Source of the DNA: Pseudohoeflea suaedae
GTDB lineage: Bacteria > Pseudomonadota > Alphaproteobacteria > Rhizobiales > Rhizobiaceae
Reading direction: 5' to 3'
DNA: 64,000 bases
Assembly (NCBI RefSeq): GCF_004354915.1
Contig: NZ_SMSI01000001.1
Coordinates: 1,612,001 to 1,676,000 of the forward strand
This document shows positions 1 to 10,323 of this stretch, piece by piece. The position numbers and the translations under genes were made by a program. Each line of letters starts with the position of its first letter. Position 1 is the stretch's first letter. The notes beneath the pieces were generated by a model, which saw nothing but the letters and a program-made list of their open reading frames with translations, searched no databases and had not been told where the DNA came from.

Positions 1-82
1 CCGTATCCACGGTTATGAACGGGTGTCGGGCGAGTCTGGTGCAGGCGGCAGCAAGCGCCTCGGTCGAAGTAATCATGTCCAT
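1..82 (-). CDS. rnd: Ribonuclease D, N-terminal fragment (gene runs off the left edge)
   Basis: Only the first 27 codons are visible, read leftwards from an ATG at 82 (a second in-frame ATG lies at 76). The peptide begins MDMITSTEALAAAC and reaches PFITVDT, which matches the start of RNase D and its first DEDD exonuclease motif (FVTVDTEF-like), cut just before the catalytic Asp-Glu pair is complete. RNase D is a 3'-5' exonuclease that trims tRNA precursors. It is divergent from aspS, the usual rnd/aspS arrangement in Rhizobiales. The fragment is short, so the call rests on both sequence and position. Confidence 0.72.
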   Translation of the reverse strand, partial: MDMITSTEALAAACTRLARHPFITVDT

Positions 83-338
83 GGTGCATCCGATTAGCGC
101 GTTTGATCGGCTTTGTCTCTATCCCCGTTTGTTAAGATGTGAATAGCTGGCATGCGCTTCCCGTCTGCCCGGCATATGGAAACAAGCGGCGCGCGCGGTT
201 GCGTCCGCCCCCTTTCACCTTGACAAATGGGGCGCGTCATGCGCTTTTCCGCGCGATTTTTCCCGGTTTGCGCGCGCGCCGAAGCGCCGATCGCCAGCCG
301 GCCGAAACCCGAGAGCTACAAGCCCCACGAGGATGAAC

Positions 339-2123
339 ATGCACCGTTACCGTTCCCACACCTGCGCGGCTCTGAGAAAGAGCGACGCCGGGTCCACCGT
401 CCGCCTGTCTGGCTGGGTGCACCGGGTACGAGATCATGGCGGACTTCTGTTTATCGACCTGCGCGATCATTACGGCGTCACCCAGGTGGTTGCCGATCCC
501 GATTCTCCGGCCTTCAATACGGCAGAGGCGGTTCGCGGCGAGTGGGTCATCCGCGTCGATGGTCTGGTCAAGGAAAGGACCGAGGATACCGTCAACGCCA
601 ATCTGCCGACCGGCTCGATCGAAGTCTTCGCCCAGGATATCGAAGTCCTGAGCAAGGCCAAGGAACTGCCGCTGCCGGTCTTTGGCGAGCCCGATTATCC
701 CGAAGACGTCCGCCTCAAATACCGCTTCCTCGATCTGCGTCGCGATACGCTGCATTCCAACATCGTCAAGCGCACCAGAATTATCTCCGACATGCGCAAG
801 CGCATGGAAGGCGCCGGCTTTACCGAGTTCTCCACGCCCATCCTGACGGCTTCGTCTCCGGAGGGCGCGCGCGACTTCCTCGTGCCGAGCCGTATTCACC
901 AGGGCAAGTTCTATGCGCTGCCGCAGGCGCCGCAGCAGTACAAGCAGCTTCTGATGGCCTCGGGCTTCGACCGCTATTTCCAGATTGCACCTTGCTTCCG
1001 CGACGAAGACCCGCGCGCCGACCGCCTGCCGGGCGAATTCTACCAGCTCGACCTCGAGATGAGCTTTGTCGAGCAGGAAGACATCCTGTCGACCATGGAG
1101 CCGGTCATCCGCGACGTCTTCAGGGAATTCGCCGATGGGAAGCCGGTCACCGAGACCTTCCCGCGCATCGCCTATGACGAGGCGATCCGCAAATACGGCT
1201 CCGACAAGCCCGACCTGCGCAACCCGATCGTCATGGAAGCCGTCACCGGCCATTTCGCCGGTTCTGGCTTCAAGGTCTTTGCCAACATGATCGCCAATGA
1301 CGAGAAGGTCGAAGTCTGGGGTATTCCGGCCAAGACCGGTGGGTCTCGCGCATTCTGCGACCGGATGAATTCCTGGGCGCAGGGCCAGGGCCAGCCCGGC
1401 CTCGGTTACATCTTCTGGCGCAAGGAAGGCGAGAGCCTCGAGGGCGCCGGTCCGCTTGCCAAGAACATCGGCCCCGAGCGCACCGAAGCCATCCGCGAGC
1501 AGCTTGGTCTGGGTGAGGGCGATGCCTGCTTCTTCGTCGCCGGTCTGCCCGAGAAGTTCCACAAATTCGCCGGTGACGCCCGCACCCGGGTAGGCGAAGA
1601 GCTCGACCTCGTCGATCGCGATCGGTTCGAACTGTGCTGGATCGTCGATTTCCCGTTCTTCGAATACAACGAGGACGAAAAGAAGATCGACTTCGCGCAC
1701 AACCCGTTCTCGATGCCCCAGGGCGGGATGGATGCGCTTGAAAACCAGGATCCGCTGTCGATCAAGGCTTACCAGTACGACATGGTCTGCAACGGTTTCG
1801 AGATCGCCTCGGGCGGTATCCGCAACCACATGCCCGAACTCATGGTCAAGGCCTTCGGTGCCGTGGGTCTGGGGGCGGACGTGGTGGAAGAGCGCTTCGG
1901 CGGGCTCTATCGCGCCTTCCAGTACGGCGCGCCGCCCCACGGTGGCATGGCGGCCGGCGTCGATCGCATCGTCATGCTTCTCGTCGGTGCCAAGAACCTG
2001 CGCGAAGTCACGCTGTTCCCGATGAACCAGCAGGCCGCCGACCTCCTGATGAGCGCGCCGAGCACGGCTTCGCCCGCGCAGCTTCGCGATCTCGGCATCC
2101 GGGTCATTCCGCCCAAGGAATGA
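339..2123 (+). CDS. aspS: Aspartyl-tRNA synthetase
   Basis: Class II aminoacyl-tRNA synthetase that charges tRNA-Asp in the cytoplasm. The 594-residue product starts MHRYRSHTC, with an N-terminal OB-fold anticodon-binding domain (about residues 1-110), class II motif 2 around [12 protein letters not shown], a bacterial-type GAD insertion, and motif 3 [13 protein letters not shown] near the C-terminus. Length is normal for bacterial AspRS. An ATG at 333 is also in frame but abuts the GAGG Shine-Dalgarno (329-332). The ATG at 339 has a 6-nt spacer and gives the conventional N-terminus, so it is preferred. Confidence 0.97.
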   Translation: MHRYRSHTCAALRKSDAGSTVRLSGWVHRVRDHGGLLFIDLRDHYGVTQVVADPDSPAFNTAEAVRGEWVIRVDGLVKERTEDTVNANLPTGSIEVFAQDIEVLSKAKELPLPVFGEPDYPEDVRLKYRFLDLRRDTLHSNIVKRTRIISDMRKRMEGAGFTEFSTPILTASSPEGARDFLVPSRIHQGKFYALPQAPQQYKQLLMASGFDRYFQIAPCFRDEDPRADRLPGEFYQLDLEMSFVEQEDILSTMEPVIRDVFREFADGKPVTETFPRIAYDEAIRKYGSDKPDLRNPIVMEAVTGHFAGSGFKVFANMIANDEKVEVWGIPAKTGGSRAFCDRMNSWAQGQGQPGLGYIFWRKEGESLEGAGPLAKNIGPERTEAIREQLGLGEGDACFFVAGLPEKFHKFAGDARTRVGEELDLVDRDRFELCWIVDFPFFEYNEDEKKIDFAHNPFSMPQGGMDALENQDPLSIKAYQYDMVCNGFEIASGGIRNHMPELMVKAFGAVGLGADVVEERFGGLYRAFQYGAPPHGGMAAGVDRIVMLLVGAKNLREVTLFPMNQQAADLLMSAPSTASPAQLRDLGIRVIPPKE

Positions 2124-2649
2124 AGTCCGGGCAACGAAACGTCGGCGCGTCCGGACAACTGGCTTAGCTCATTGCCCGGACGCGCCGGTCAGTTCGACCG
2201 ACGCGCCGATACCGCCAACTCGAAGCCGGGGCGGGTCTTGCAGTAGGGCTGCGACATCCGCGCGGCCCTCCTTCCGGTCGACGACCCGGTGGCGCCCGAC
2301 ATTGGGCAGAACCCGGTCCCATCTGCTCACATTGCGATAAGTCACTTGCTCTTGTCAGGGCAGGACGATGCCTGTAGTTGTTTCTGCAACCCTGTATTTT
2401 ATCTCTTGAGCTCTTCAATTTTTACGGGCTCGCGTCCTGCCGATCCATTTCGGCCACGCGGCGAATGCCAGGTTTCCCGATGTTTTGACGCAAGTGCACG
2501 CTTGAGGACCTCGTCTGCACAAATGGTCAAGAAATATGCGCAGAGAGAGAAATGAAGCGCGTTGAATATTTTCCGACTTAGTATCAGATTTTACGCATGG
2601 AACGTGACAGCGTCATCAAACCGTCGTATAAATCTACCAATCTGGATAT
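2124..2649. other. Intergenic region between aspS and arsR
   Basis: No gene is supported here. The right half (about 2340-2640) is visibly richer in A/T than the flanks, which fits a regulatory region or the edge of an acquired arsenic block. Just before arsR, around 2630-2650, there is a loose AT-rich imperfect inverted repeat (ATAAATC ... GGATATAT) that could be an ArsR operator. The match is too weak to call as a site. Confidence 0.5.
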
Positions 2650-3012
2650 ATGAGAATGGACAAGACCATTACAGCATTCGCGGCACTCAGCCAAAAGACC
2701 CGAGTCGATGTTTTGCGCCTCCTCGTTCAGCGTGGAGAGCGTGGAATGCTCGCTGGTGAGGTGAGTGATCATCTCAACGTGAAGCAGAACACGATGTCGA
2801 CCAATCTCGGCATTCTCAGCCGGGCCGGTCTTATCCGCAGCGAGCGGAGCGGCAGAGAGATCAGATATTTTGCGGATTATTCCGGCATTCGCCACGTGGT
2901 TGGCTTCCTGATGGAAGATTGCTGCGGCGGTAGCCCGGAACTGTGCGAGCCGGTGTTCGACGAGGTCATCCGCGAACCCGTCCTCGATCAGGCCCTCCAC
3001 GAAGCCTGCTGA
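2650..3012 (+). CDS. arsR: ArsR-family repressor of the arsenic operon
   Basis: 120-residue winged-helix repressor (HTH about residues 35-75) that would release DNA on binding arsenite. The canonical ELCVCDL site of plasmid R773 ArsR is absent: the corresponding helix reads GMLAGEVSDHL. A CCGGSPELC segment (Cys91, Cys92, Cys99) and a terminal Cys120 supply thiols near the C-terminus instead. This resembles the class in which a CC-x5-C cluster binds As(III), as in the Acidithiobacillus protein. It is the first gene of an arsR-aqpS-arsC operon. A second in-frame ATG at 2656 is possible; neither start has a strong Shine-Dalgarno. Confidence 0.85.
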   Translation: MRMDKTITAFAALSQKTRVDVLRLLVQRGERGMLAGEVSDHLNVKQNTMSTNLGILSRAGLIRSERSGREIRYFADYSGIRHVVGFLMEDCCGGSPELCEPVFDEVIREPVLDQALHEAC

Positions 3013-3092
3013 ACAGAATGAGCCGGGGGTAGGGATATTCAGTGATCGAATCCGGTACCCCCGGACATGCCACCTCCGGCGAGGTGGCCGGT

Positions 3093-3773
3093 ATGAGGAC
3101 TTCACCAGATCTGCCCCGCAGACTTGCGGCGGAATTCATGGGAACGGCCCTCCTGCTGGCCACCGTCGTCGGGTCGGGGATCATGGCCGAACGGCTGGCT
3201 GACGGAAACGTCGCCATCGCACTTCTGGGCAATACCATCCCCACCGGCGCCATTCTGGTCGTTCTCATAACGATGTTTGGCCCCATCTCAGGCGCCCACT
3301 TCAATCCTGCCGTAAGCCTCGTCTTTCGCCTGCGCAAGGAACTGTCAAATCGCGAGGCCGGCCTTTACGTCCTGGCTCAGGTCGCCGGTGGCCTCATTGG
3401 CGTCTGGGTGGCTCACCTGATGTTTGGCGAGGCGCTCTTGCAGTTCTCGCTCAAGGTGCGCAGCGGCGGGGCGCAATGGTTCGCCGAGGGGGTTGCGACC
3501 TTCGGGCTGGTCGCCGTCATCCTGATCACCCTGAAGGTGCGTGAAGCCGCCGTGCCGATGGCCGTCGGGCTCTACATCACCGCGGCCTACTGGTTTACCG
3601 CCTCGACCTCCTTCGCCAACCCGGCGGTCACCATCGCGCGCGGCTTTTCCGATACATTTGCCGGCATCCGCCCCGCAGACGTTCTTCCCTTCATCATCGC
3701 CCAGTGCCTGGCAGCGGCACTTGCCTGGGTCTATTGCAACTGGCAACTCCGGCAGGAGACGTTTTCCGAATGA
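3093..3773 (+). CDS. aqpS: Aquaglyceroporin of the arsenic operon (AqpS-type)
   Basis: 226-residue MIP-family channel with six membrane segments and both NPA loops (HFNPAVS in the first half, FANPAVT in the second). In the known Sinorhizobium AqpS system such a channel replaces ArsB or Acr3: arsenite made by ArsC leaves down its gradient through the pore. The ATG at 3093 has GAGG eight bases upstream and gives a normal length. A GTG at 3042 would add 17 residues without a clear ribosome site. The neighbours arsR (upstream) and arsC (4-bp overlap) support the arsenic role; alone it could pass for a glycerol or water channel. Confidence 0.88.
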   Translation: MRTSPDLPRRLAAEFMGTALLLATVVGSGIMAERLADGNVAIALLGNTIPTGAILVVLITMFGPISGAHFNPAVSLVFRLRKELSNREAGLYVLAQVAGGLIGVWVAHLMFGEALLQFSLKVRSGGAQWFAEGVATFGLVAVILITLKVREAAVPMAVGLYITAAYWFTASTSFANPAVTIARGFSDTFAGIRPADVLPFIIAQCLAAALAWVYCNWQLRQETFSE

Positions 3774-4186
3774 TCGTCGTCATCCATCACAATCCCCAGT
3801 GCGGCACCTCGCGCAATACGCTTGAAATGATCCGCTCGACCGGTATCGAGCCGGTCGTCATCGAATATCTCAAGACGGGGTGGACCCGTGCGCAGTTGCA
3901 GACGCTGTTTGCCGGCGCGGGGCTGACGCCGCGCGACGCGCTGAGAACGAGCAAGACGCCGGCCGAGGAACTGGGACTTACGAACCCGGACGTGACCGAT
4001 GACGAACTTCTGGACGCGATGGTCGAGCATCCGGTTCTGGTCAACCGTCCGATCGTGGTCAGTCCCAAGGGAATCCGGCTCTGCCGCCCGTCGGAAAAGG
4101 TTTACGAGATACTCGATCCCACCGGTCCCGGCACCTTCACCAAGGAAGATGGCGAAACGGTCGTCACCGGCGCGAAGGGATCGTGA
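3770..4186 (+). CDS. arsC: Glutaredoxin-dependent arsenate reductase
   Basis: 138-residue ArsC of the thioredoxin-fold (Spx/ArsC, R773-like) family that reduces arsenate to arsenite using glutathione and glutaredoxin. The catalytic cysteine is Cys11 in HNPQCGTSRNT, and the anion-binding region near VNRPIVV is present. The start ATG at 3770 overlaps the aqpS stop (ATGA), so translation is probably coupled. Neither ArsH nor an arsenite pump follows. The operon ends at a hairpin shared with the next, opposite-strand gene. Confidence 0.93.
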   Translation: MIVVIHHNPQCGTSRNTLEMIRSTGIEPVVIEYLKTGWTRAQLQTLFAGAGLTPRDALRTSKTPAEELGLTNPDVTDDELLDAMVEHPVLVNRPIVVSPKGIRLCRPSEKVYEILDPTGPGTFTKEDGETVVTGAKGS

Positions 4187-4233
4187 ACTCCGGCGTTGAA
4201 GCGTTCGCCACGATAAGTTTTCGCTGAAATGAA

Positions 4234-4256
4234 GAAGCCCCGCAAGACGGGGCTTC
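4234..4256. terminator. Bidirectional hairpin terminator between arsC and the convergent gene
   Basis: Perfect 9-bp stem GAAGCCCCG / CGGGGCTTC with a 5-nt loop (CAAGA). It lies between two convergent genes, so it can serve both strands. No long T-run follows on either side. Confidence 0.7.
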
Positions 4257-4280
4257 CTGCTGTCGGAGGGGGTGCGAACG

Positions 4281-5480
4281 TCAGTCGTTCGCCGTCACCT
4301 TCACGTCGAGGAGATCGACGAGCTGGCTCGGATCGGTTGCGCCGATACCCATGATCTGGGCGAAGGGCACGGCCTGCGAGGGGCTTGCGGTGATGGTCAG
4401 CGACCCGGGGTCGTCCAGATAGACATTGGCCGCGGCTGTGATCTGCTGCTGCAGGGCAGGGATCTGAAGCTGGCCGAGCATCAGCGGCAGCATGCCCTTG
4501 AGGGCTTGCGCCATCTGGTCGCCGGAAATGCCCTGCTGCTTGCCGGTGTAATCGAGCAGGCGGCTGGTGAGCGATGCATCCTCGAAGGAGATTTCTGCGC
4601 CCGTGAAGGTCAGTTGCTGCATCAGGCCGAGCATCATCAGGCCCTGCGCCTGCTGAGCGGCCTTGTCGTCGGGATTTTCCGCGGCTTTCGCGCCCGCCGT
4701 CTGCATCGCCTTCATCAGTTCCATCGTGTAGCCGGAAATGTCGAAGGAGATGTTCAGGCGGCCGACATCGTCGGCGATGAGGGAGTAGTCCTCGACATTG
4801 ACCCTGCCGGTGTCGAGCTCGTAGGTCATGGTCATCTCGGCGGACCCGGTCAGCTTGTCATAACCGAGATCGGACAGCGTCTTCTTTGCCTTGGCCTCCT
4901 CGATTCCGTCGGTGTTGATCGTGATGCCGCCGGCCGACGCCGACATCTCGAACCCGTCATCATCGGCAAGGCGGGTCAGTCTGCCGTCTGCGGAAGCCAG
5001 TGAGAAGACGTCCTTGCCGTCCACGCTCACGGCAATCGCGCCGGTGGAGAAGCTGTCGTAGAAGAGGATCTGGTCGATCGTGTCGGTGCCTGGCGTGCCG
5101 GGAATGACAAGGCCGGCCACCTCGATGTCCTTCATTGTGACACGGGTATTTTCGGCGGCATAATCGATGTCGTCGAGCCTTGCCCTGTCGACGGTGTAGC
5201 CGCCATCGTCACTTTCCTCGACACCTTCGAAAACCAGATCGCCGGCATTCATCTCAGGCGCACCCGGGCTGTTGAGCTTCGCGTTCCTCAGCGTGACGGT
5301 GGAGCCGCTGACGTCGGCACTGTCATAGGACAGGTTCGCTCCCTTCATCGAATAGGAGTCGTTGAGCTTGGTCGCAAACGCATCGCCGTCGAGCGCCAGC
5401 GCCGGAATCGCCGTGCCGGCAAGCAGCGCTGCCGCAATCGGCAGATGTGCGCGGCGGAAGAATGCAAGGAACAAATTCAT
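4281..5480 (-). CDS. Exported protein of unknown function
   Basis: 399 residues with a clear Sec signal peptide (MNLFLAFFRRAHLP, hydrophobic core, cleavage near PALALDG). The rest is rich in Asp, Thr and Ser and alternates short hydrophobic and polar stretches, as expected for a periplasmic beta-rich protein that may bind lipid or polysaccharide. No catalytic motif is visible and I do not recognise the family. The start has a strong GGAGG about 8 nt upstream. It is monocistronic, convergent with arsC and divergent from parC. Confidence 0.8.
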   Translation of the reverse strand: MNLFLAFFRRAHLPIAAALLAGTAIPALALDGDAFATKLNDSYSMKGANLSYDSADVSGSTVTLRNAKLNSPGAPEMNAGDLVFEGVEESDDGGYTVDRARLDDIDYAAENTRVTMKDIEVAGLVIPGTPGTDTIDQILFYDSFSTGAIAVSVDGKDVFSLASADGRLTRLADDDGFEMSASAGGITINTDGIEEAKAKKTLSDLGYDKLTGSAEMTMTYELDTGRVNVEDYSLIADDVGRLNISFDISGYTMELMKAMQTAGAKAAENPDDKAAQQAQGLMMLGLMQQLTFTGAEISFEDASLTSRLLDYTGKQQGISGDQMAQALKGMLPLMLGQLQIPALQQQITAAANVYLDDPGSLTITASPSQAVPFAQIMGIGATDPSQLVDLLDVKVTAND

Positions 5481-5747
5481 CTAAAAACCTCCAAACGAAT
5501 GGCGCGACGCGCCGGCAGTCTCACGTACCCGGGTGAGCACGGATTGATCGGATAGCGGACGCCTGCGGCAACCAGTACCGTAACGCATTTCGGCGTGGCG
5601 ATGCAGCGTCCGTGTCGGGCAGGACGCTATTTCCATATGCTGGCTGAAACATGACGGTCTGTGAGAAGACGCACATCTTGACATTGCCTGTGGTCTAAGC
5701 CCGTCGCGGCCTTGCCCCGAATCACCCGGTCCAGTAGGAAAATCCCT

Positions 5748-7997
5748 ATGGGACAAAGCATTTTGCCGCCTGGTGGCGGTGGTGACGATATCGAACCGGT
5801 CGACCTGAAGAAGGCGCTCGAAGAGCGCTACCTTGCCTACGCCTTGTCGACCATCATGCACCGGGCATTGCCGGATGTGCGGGACGGGTTGAAGCCCGTT
5901 CACCGCCGCATCGTCTATGCCATGCGCGAGATGGGGCTGCGGCCCAATTCCTCGCACAAGAAGTCCGCCAAGATCGTCGGTGAGGTGATGGGTAACTTCC
6001 ACCCCCACGGCGACCAGGCGATCTATGATGCGCTGGTGCGTCTGGCGCAGGATTTCGCCGTCCGCTATCCGCTCGTGGACGGGCAGGGCAATTTCGGCAA
6101 TATCGACGGCGATAACGCCGCCGCCATGCGTTACACCGAATCCAAGATGACCGCGGTAGCGGAACTCCTGCTCGAAGGCATCGACGAGGATTCGGTCGAT
6201 TTCCGGACCACCTATGACGAGGAAGGCCGCGAGCCGACCGTGCTTCCGGGCGCCTTCCCGAACCTGCTCGCCAACGGGGCGACCGGCATCGCCGTGGGCA
6301 TGGCGACCTCGATCCCGCCGCACAATGCCGCCGAACTTTGCGAGGCAGCGCTCCATCTGATCCGCAAGCCCGGCGCCAGTGTCGAGGATCTGATGGAATA
6401 TGTCGAAGGTCCGGACTTCCCGACCGGCGGCATCGTGGTCGACGACAAGGCGACCATGCTGGAGGCCTACAAGACCGGCCGCGGCGGTTTCCGTGTCCGC
6501 GCCCGCTGGGAGACCGAGGATCTCGGTCGCGGCGGCTATCAGATCATCGTCACCGAGATTCCCTATCAGGTGCAGAAGTCGCGGCTGATCGAGAAAGTCG
6601 CCGAGCTCCTGATCGCCCGCAGGCTGCCGTTGCTCGACGACATCCGCGACGAGAGCGCCGAGGACATCCGCCTCGTGCTGGTGCCCAAGAACCGCACCGT
6701 CGATCCGACGCTGCTGATGGAAAGCCTGTTCAAGCTCACCGATCTGGAAAGCCGCGTCCCGCTCAACCTCAACGTCCTGTCGATGGGCCGTGTGCCCCGC
6801 GTCATGGCGCTCAACGAGGTGCTCAGCGAGTGGCTCGCCCACCGTCGCGAGGTTCTCGAACGCCGGTCGCGCCACCGTCTGGCTGCCATCGAGCGCCGGC
6901 TGGAGCTGCTCTCGGGCTTCCTGATCGCCTATCTCAATCTGGATGAGGTGATCCGCATCATCCGCGAGGAGGACGAGCCCAAGCAGGAACTCATGAAGGC
7001 TTTCGAGCTTTCGGATATCCAGGCCGAAGCCATCCTCAACATGCGCCTGCGGTCCTTGCGCAAGCTCGAGGAACTCGAGATCAGGAAGGAGTTCGACAGT
7101 CTCTCCAGTGAAAAGGCGGAGATTGAGGAACTGCTCGCTTCGGAAAGCAAGCAGTGGGCGGCCGTCGCCTGGGAAATCGGCGACGTGCGCAAGAACTTCT
7201 CCAAGGAGACGGATCTCGGCCGCCGCCGCACCACCTTCGCGGATGCGCCGGTGGCTGATCTCGAGGCGATCCACCAGGCGATGATCGAGAAGGAACCGAT
7301 CACCATCGTCATCTCCGACAAGGCGTGGATCCGCGGCATGAAGGGCCACATCTCGGACTATTCGAGCCTGACCTTCAAGGATGGCGACAAGCTCAAGATC
7401 GCTTTCCCCGGGCACACCACCGACAAGCTCGTCATCGTGACGACTGGCGGCAAGGCCTACACGATCGGCGCCGACAAGCTGCCGGGCGGGCGGGGGCACG
7501 GCGAGCCCTTGCGCCTGATGGTGGACATGGACAACGACCAGGCGGTGTTGACGGCGTTCAACCACGAACCCGACCGCAAGCTGCTGATCGCCTCCAATAT
7601 CGGCAACGGCTTTGTCGTTTCCGAAAGCGACATGGTGGCCAATACCCGAAAGGGCAAGCAGATCATGAATGTCAGCTTGCCCGCCGAAACCAAGATCTGC
7701 GTGCCCGTGAGCGGCGATCATGTCGCCGTCATCGGCCAGAACCGCAAGATGCTGATCTTCCCGCTGACCCAGTTGCCCGAGATGTCGCGTGGCAAGGGCG
7801 TCCGGCTGCAGCGCTACAAGGATGGCGGCATCTCCGACATCCGCTGTTTCACCCTCGCGGAGGGATTGAGCTGGGAAGACAGCGCAGGCCGTGTTCACAC
7901 CCGCAGCGCCGAAGAGCTGCGCGAATGGATGGGCGACCGCGCCCAGGCCGGCCGCACGGTGCCGAAGGGGTTCCCGCGTTCGGGCAAGTTCAGCTAG
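5748..7997 (+). CDS. parC: DNA topoisomerase IV subunit A
   Basis: 749-residue ParC, the breakage-reunion subunit that with ParE decatenates daughter chromosomes. The winged-helix/tower part holds the catalytic Tyr129 in AAMRYTES, and the C-terminal third is a beta-pinwheel. The N-terminus [12 protein letters not shown] followed by [16 protein letters not shown] is typical of alphaproteobacterial ParC rather than GyrA, and the short C-terminal domain lacks a GyrA box. At the quinolone pocket, [10 protein letters not shown] has Gln90 where E. coli ParC has Ser80, and Asp94 in place of Glu84. ATG 5748 follows AGGA with a 9-nt spacer. Confidence 0.93.
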   Translation: MGQSILPPGGGGDDIEPVDLKKALEERYLAYALSTIMHRALPDVRDGLKPVHRRIVYAMREMGLRPNSSHKKSAKIVGEVMGNFHPHGDQAIYDALVRLAQDFAVRYPLVDGQGNFGNIDGDNAAAMRYTESKMTAVAELLLEGIDEDSVDFRTTYDEEGREPTVLPGAFPNLLANGATGIAVGMATSIPPHNAAELCEAALHLIRKPGASVEDLMEYVEGPDFPTGGIVVDDKATMLEAYKTGRGGFRVRARWETEDLGRGGYQIIVTEIPYQVQKSRLIEKVAELLIARRLPLLDDIRDESAEDIRLVLVPKNRTVDPTLLMESLFKLTDLESRVPLNLNVLSMGRVPRVMALNEVLSEWLAHRREVLERRSRHRLAAIERRLELLSGFLIAYLNLDEVIRIIREEDEPKQELMKAFELSDIQAEAILNMRLRSLRKLEELEIRKEFDSLSSEKAEIEELLASESKQWAAVAWEIGDVRKNFSKETDLGRRRTTFADAPVADLEAIHQAMIEKEPITIVISDKAWIRGMKGHISDYSSLTFKDGDKLKIAFPGHTTDKLVIVTTGGKAYTIGADKLPGGRGHGEPLRLMVDMDNDQAVLTAFNHEPDRKLLIASNIGNGFVVSESDMVANTRKGKQIMNVSLPAETKICVPVSGDHVAVIGQNRKMLIFPLTQLPEMSRGKGVRLQRYKDGGISDIRCFTLAEGLSWEDSAGRVHTRSAEELREWMGDRAQAGRTVPKGFPRSGKFS

Positions 7998-8032
7998 GTC
8001 TGTCCGTCCCGTCACTGCGAAAGACACAACGA

Positions 8033-8063
8033 AAAACGCCGCCGGTCAGACCGGCGGCGTTTT
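8033..8063. terminator. Bidirectional terminator between parC and a convergent chemoreceptor
   Basis: Perfect 14-bp stem AAAACGCCGCCGGT / ACCGGCGGCGTTTT with a CAG loop. The T-run in the right arm serves parC, and the A-run in the left arm becomes a T-run for the minus-strand gene. Confidence 0.92.
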
Positions 8064-8087
8064 CCGTTTGCGCGGATGATCGGGTAC

Positions 8088-10139
8088 TCAGAACTCTTCC
8101 CAGCCATCCGTGCTTGGGTTCGATGCGGGCGCGGCTGCCCCGCCGGTGAAGGCCGAGGCCAGCTTCTGGTTCAGCGCGCGGGCAGGGGAAGGGGCAGAGG
8201 ATGCCTTGCCCGCTTCGACGATACGCGGACCGGCACTGGGTCTGGCGGCCGGGGAGGAGGTCGTCTGCACGCGGGGGGCGGTCGGCCGTGTCGTGCCGGC
8301 CGGTGCGGCCGGAGCGCGTGACGCGGTGCTGGCCGTCGCAAAGGCCGGACGGGCCGCACCCGTTCCGGGTATCCGGAAGCGTGCGACGAGTTTTTCGAGG
8401 CGACCCGCTTCTTCGCCGAGCCCTTGGGTGGCGGCATTGGTCTGTTCGACCATGGCTGCGTTCTGCTGGGTCATCTGATCCATCTGGTTGACGGCCGAAT
8501 TGACTTCGCTGAGTGCGGTGCTCTGCTCGCGGCTGGAGGTCACGATCGAGTTGATGTGATCGTTGATACGGCTCACCTCGGTTTCGATTTCGCTGAGCGC
8601 CGAGCCGGTGCGGTTGACGAGCGATACACCCGCTTCCACCTGGTCGGAGGAGCTGGAGATCAGTTCCTTGATTTCCTTGGCTGCACCCGCCGAGCGCTGG
8701 GCGAGTTCGCGCACTTCCTGTGCAACGACGGCAAAGCCCTTGCCGGCTTCGCCAGCGCGCGCAGCTTCCACGCCTGCGTTGAGCGCCAGCAGGTTGGTCT
8801 GGAAGGCGATCTCGTCGATCACGGTGATGATCTGGGTGATCTGTCCGGAGGTTTCCGAGATCTTCTCCATCGCGGTGATGGTCTCGCGCATGATCATGCC
8901 GGAATTCTCGGCATTCTTCTTCGTCGTGCTGACCATGGACGAGGCTTCGTCTGCCCGCTCAGCCGAAGAGCGCACCGTGGAGGAGATCTGGTCGAGAGCG
9001 GCGGCCGTTTCCTCGAGCGAGGCTGCCTGCTGCTCGGTACGACGCGAAAGGTTGTCGCTGGCGGCGGTGATTTCCGAGATCGAGCCACGGACGGAGCCGG
9101 TAGCGTGGGAAATATCGCCGAGCGTCTCCGCAAGCTTCTGGACGGATTCGTTGAAATCGCGCCGCAACCGCTCGAGATCGCCCTCGAAGCTGGTGTCGAT
9201 ATGCGCCGTCAAGTCTCCGGAGGAGAGTTTTTCAAGGCCGGCAGCCAACTGGTCTATGGCCTGGTTGAGTGCCGCTGCGTCCCGGGTGCGCTCGTCTTCC
9301 CGTGCGTTCCGCTCACGTTCTTCGCGGTCGCGGGCATCGGCCGAATTTTTCTCCAGGCCAAGCTTGTCGAGAGCAGCCTGGCGGAAGCCGACGAGGATTT
9401 CGGCCATGGCGCCGACTTCATCCTTGCGGTTGGTACTCTGGACTTCATGGTCGAGATCGCCGGCTGAAATGGCATTCATGTCGCTGGAAAATTCGGCGAT
9501 CGAGCCGGTGACGCTGCGGCCGATATACCAGATGAAGGCGCCGATACCGATGAGGAAGACCGCCGCCGAGATCGACTGGAAAAGGGTGGAAGCGTCGGCC
9601 ATTTCCTCTGTGGAGTTCAGCGCGGCCTTGATGTAGGCCTGGCCGTCGACGGCGAGTGTTTCCAGTGTTTCGCCGATGCGTTCGCCGCCCGCGTCGATCG
9701 CATCGTCGATCGCCCCGAAGGCGTCGGCGCCCGCACGTGCTTCGATCAGGCGGGGGAGTTCGACCTGGATTGCTTCAGCGACGACATTCAGGCTCGCGTC
9801 GAAACCGTCCATCAGTTCCGGTCGGTCGAGCATCTGCGCCACTTCGAGGGCTTCGGGTTGACCTTCGCGGATGTCGTCGATGGAGGACTGGATGATCTGC
9901 AGCCGTTCGGGTGCGATGGCGCCTTCCTCGCGGTCGACGATGGCGTCCATCGCGGCCAGGATCAGGTTGAGCTGGGCGATCTTCATCTGCTCGACGACGC
10001 TGAGATTGGCGGATGCGTCCTTGACGGTCTGAAGCGTGCTCGACGTGCGGTTTCCTGCCGTCCATCCAATGGCCACGAGACTTGCAAAGCCGACCGCCGA
10101 AGCGATGCCGATCAACTTGATTTTGGTACTGATCTTCAC
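8088..10139 (-). CDS. Transmembrane methyl-accepting chemotaxis protein
   Basis: 683-residue chemoreceptor: a TM helix near residues 8-30, a helical periplasmic sensor (about 31-190), a second TM (about 195-215), HAMP, and a long signalling domain with the hairpin tip [18 protein letters not shown] Pro/Ala-rich linker ends in GWEEF, a W-x-x-F tail like the pentapeptide that tethers CheR/CheB in other receptors. The chosen start is a GTG at 10139, preceded by AGGGGA at about 8 nt. No ligand can be inferred. It stands alone, away from any che operon in the window. Confidence 0.93.
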   Translation of the reverse strand: MKISTKIKLIGIASAVGFASLVAIGWTAGNRTSSTLQTVKDASANLSVVEQMKIAQLNLILAAMDAIVDREEGAIAPERLQIIQSSIDDIREGQPEALEVAQMLDRPELMDGFDASLNVVAEAIQVELPRLIEARAGADAFGAIDDAIDAGGERIGETLETLAVDGQAYIKAALNSTEEMADASTLFQSISAAVFLIGIGAFIWYIGRSVTGSIAEFSSDMNAISAGDLDHEVQSTNRKDEVGAMAEILVGFRQAALDKLGLEKNSADARDREERERNAREDERTRDAAALNQAIDQLAAGLEKLSSGDLTAHIDTSFEGDLERLRRDFNESVQKLAETLGDISHATGSVRGSISEITAASDNLSRRTEQQAASLEETAAALDQISSTVRSSAERADEASSMVSTTKKNAENSGMIMRETITAMEKISETSGQITQIITVIDEIAFQTNLLALNAGVEAARAGEAGKGFAVVAQEVRELAQRSAGAAKEIKELISSSSDQVEAGVSLVNRTGSALSEIETEVSRINDHINSIVTSSREQSTALSEVNSAVNQMDQMTQQNAAMVEQTNAATQGLGEEAGRLEKLVARFRIPGTGAARPAFATASTASRAPAAPAGTTRPTAPRVQTTSSPAARPSAGPRIVEAGKASSAPSPARALNQKLASAFTGGAAAPASNPSTDGWEEF

Positions 10140-10323
10140 GAGTTCATCCCCTGGTCGAAGCGCCGCCACGACCGTTGAACGAGACCTCGTTTCCGGTCCG
10201 GGGCATCAAGCCGGTATGGTGTGCGTATCCGGTTCGGACCGCCGGATACGTGGTCTCCCCGATGCGGTGCACTATGAAACGATCATCGTTAACAAAGAGA
10301 GTCCGGCGACCCCCTGAAAGCCG

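Noticed and set aside
237-1940. 567-codon open frame antisense to aspS
   Set aside because: Shadow of a high-GC gene: aspS carries all the class II motifs in the plus frame, while the antisense frame has no motif, signal or ribosome site.
4272-5003. Plus-strand frame opposite the exported protein gene
   Set aside because: The minus-strand gene has a signal peptide and a strong GGAGG; the plus frame starts inside the terminator region and has neither.
5481-8027. 848-codon antisense frame over parC
   Set aside because: Lies opposite a complete topoisomerase gene; composition of the translated product is the His/Asp/Gly-rich pattern typical of GC-rich antisense frames.
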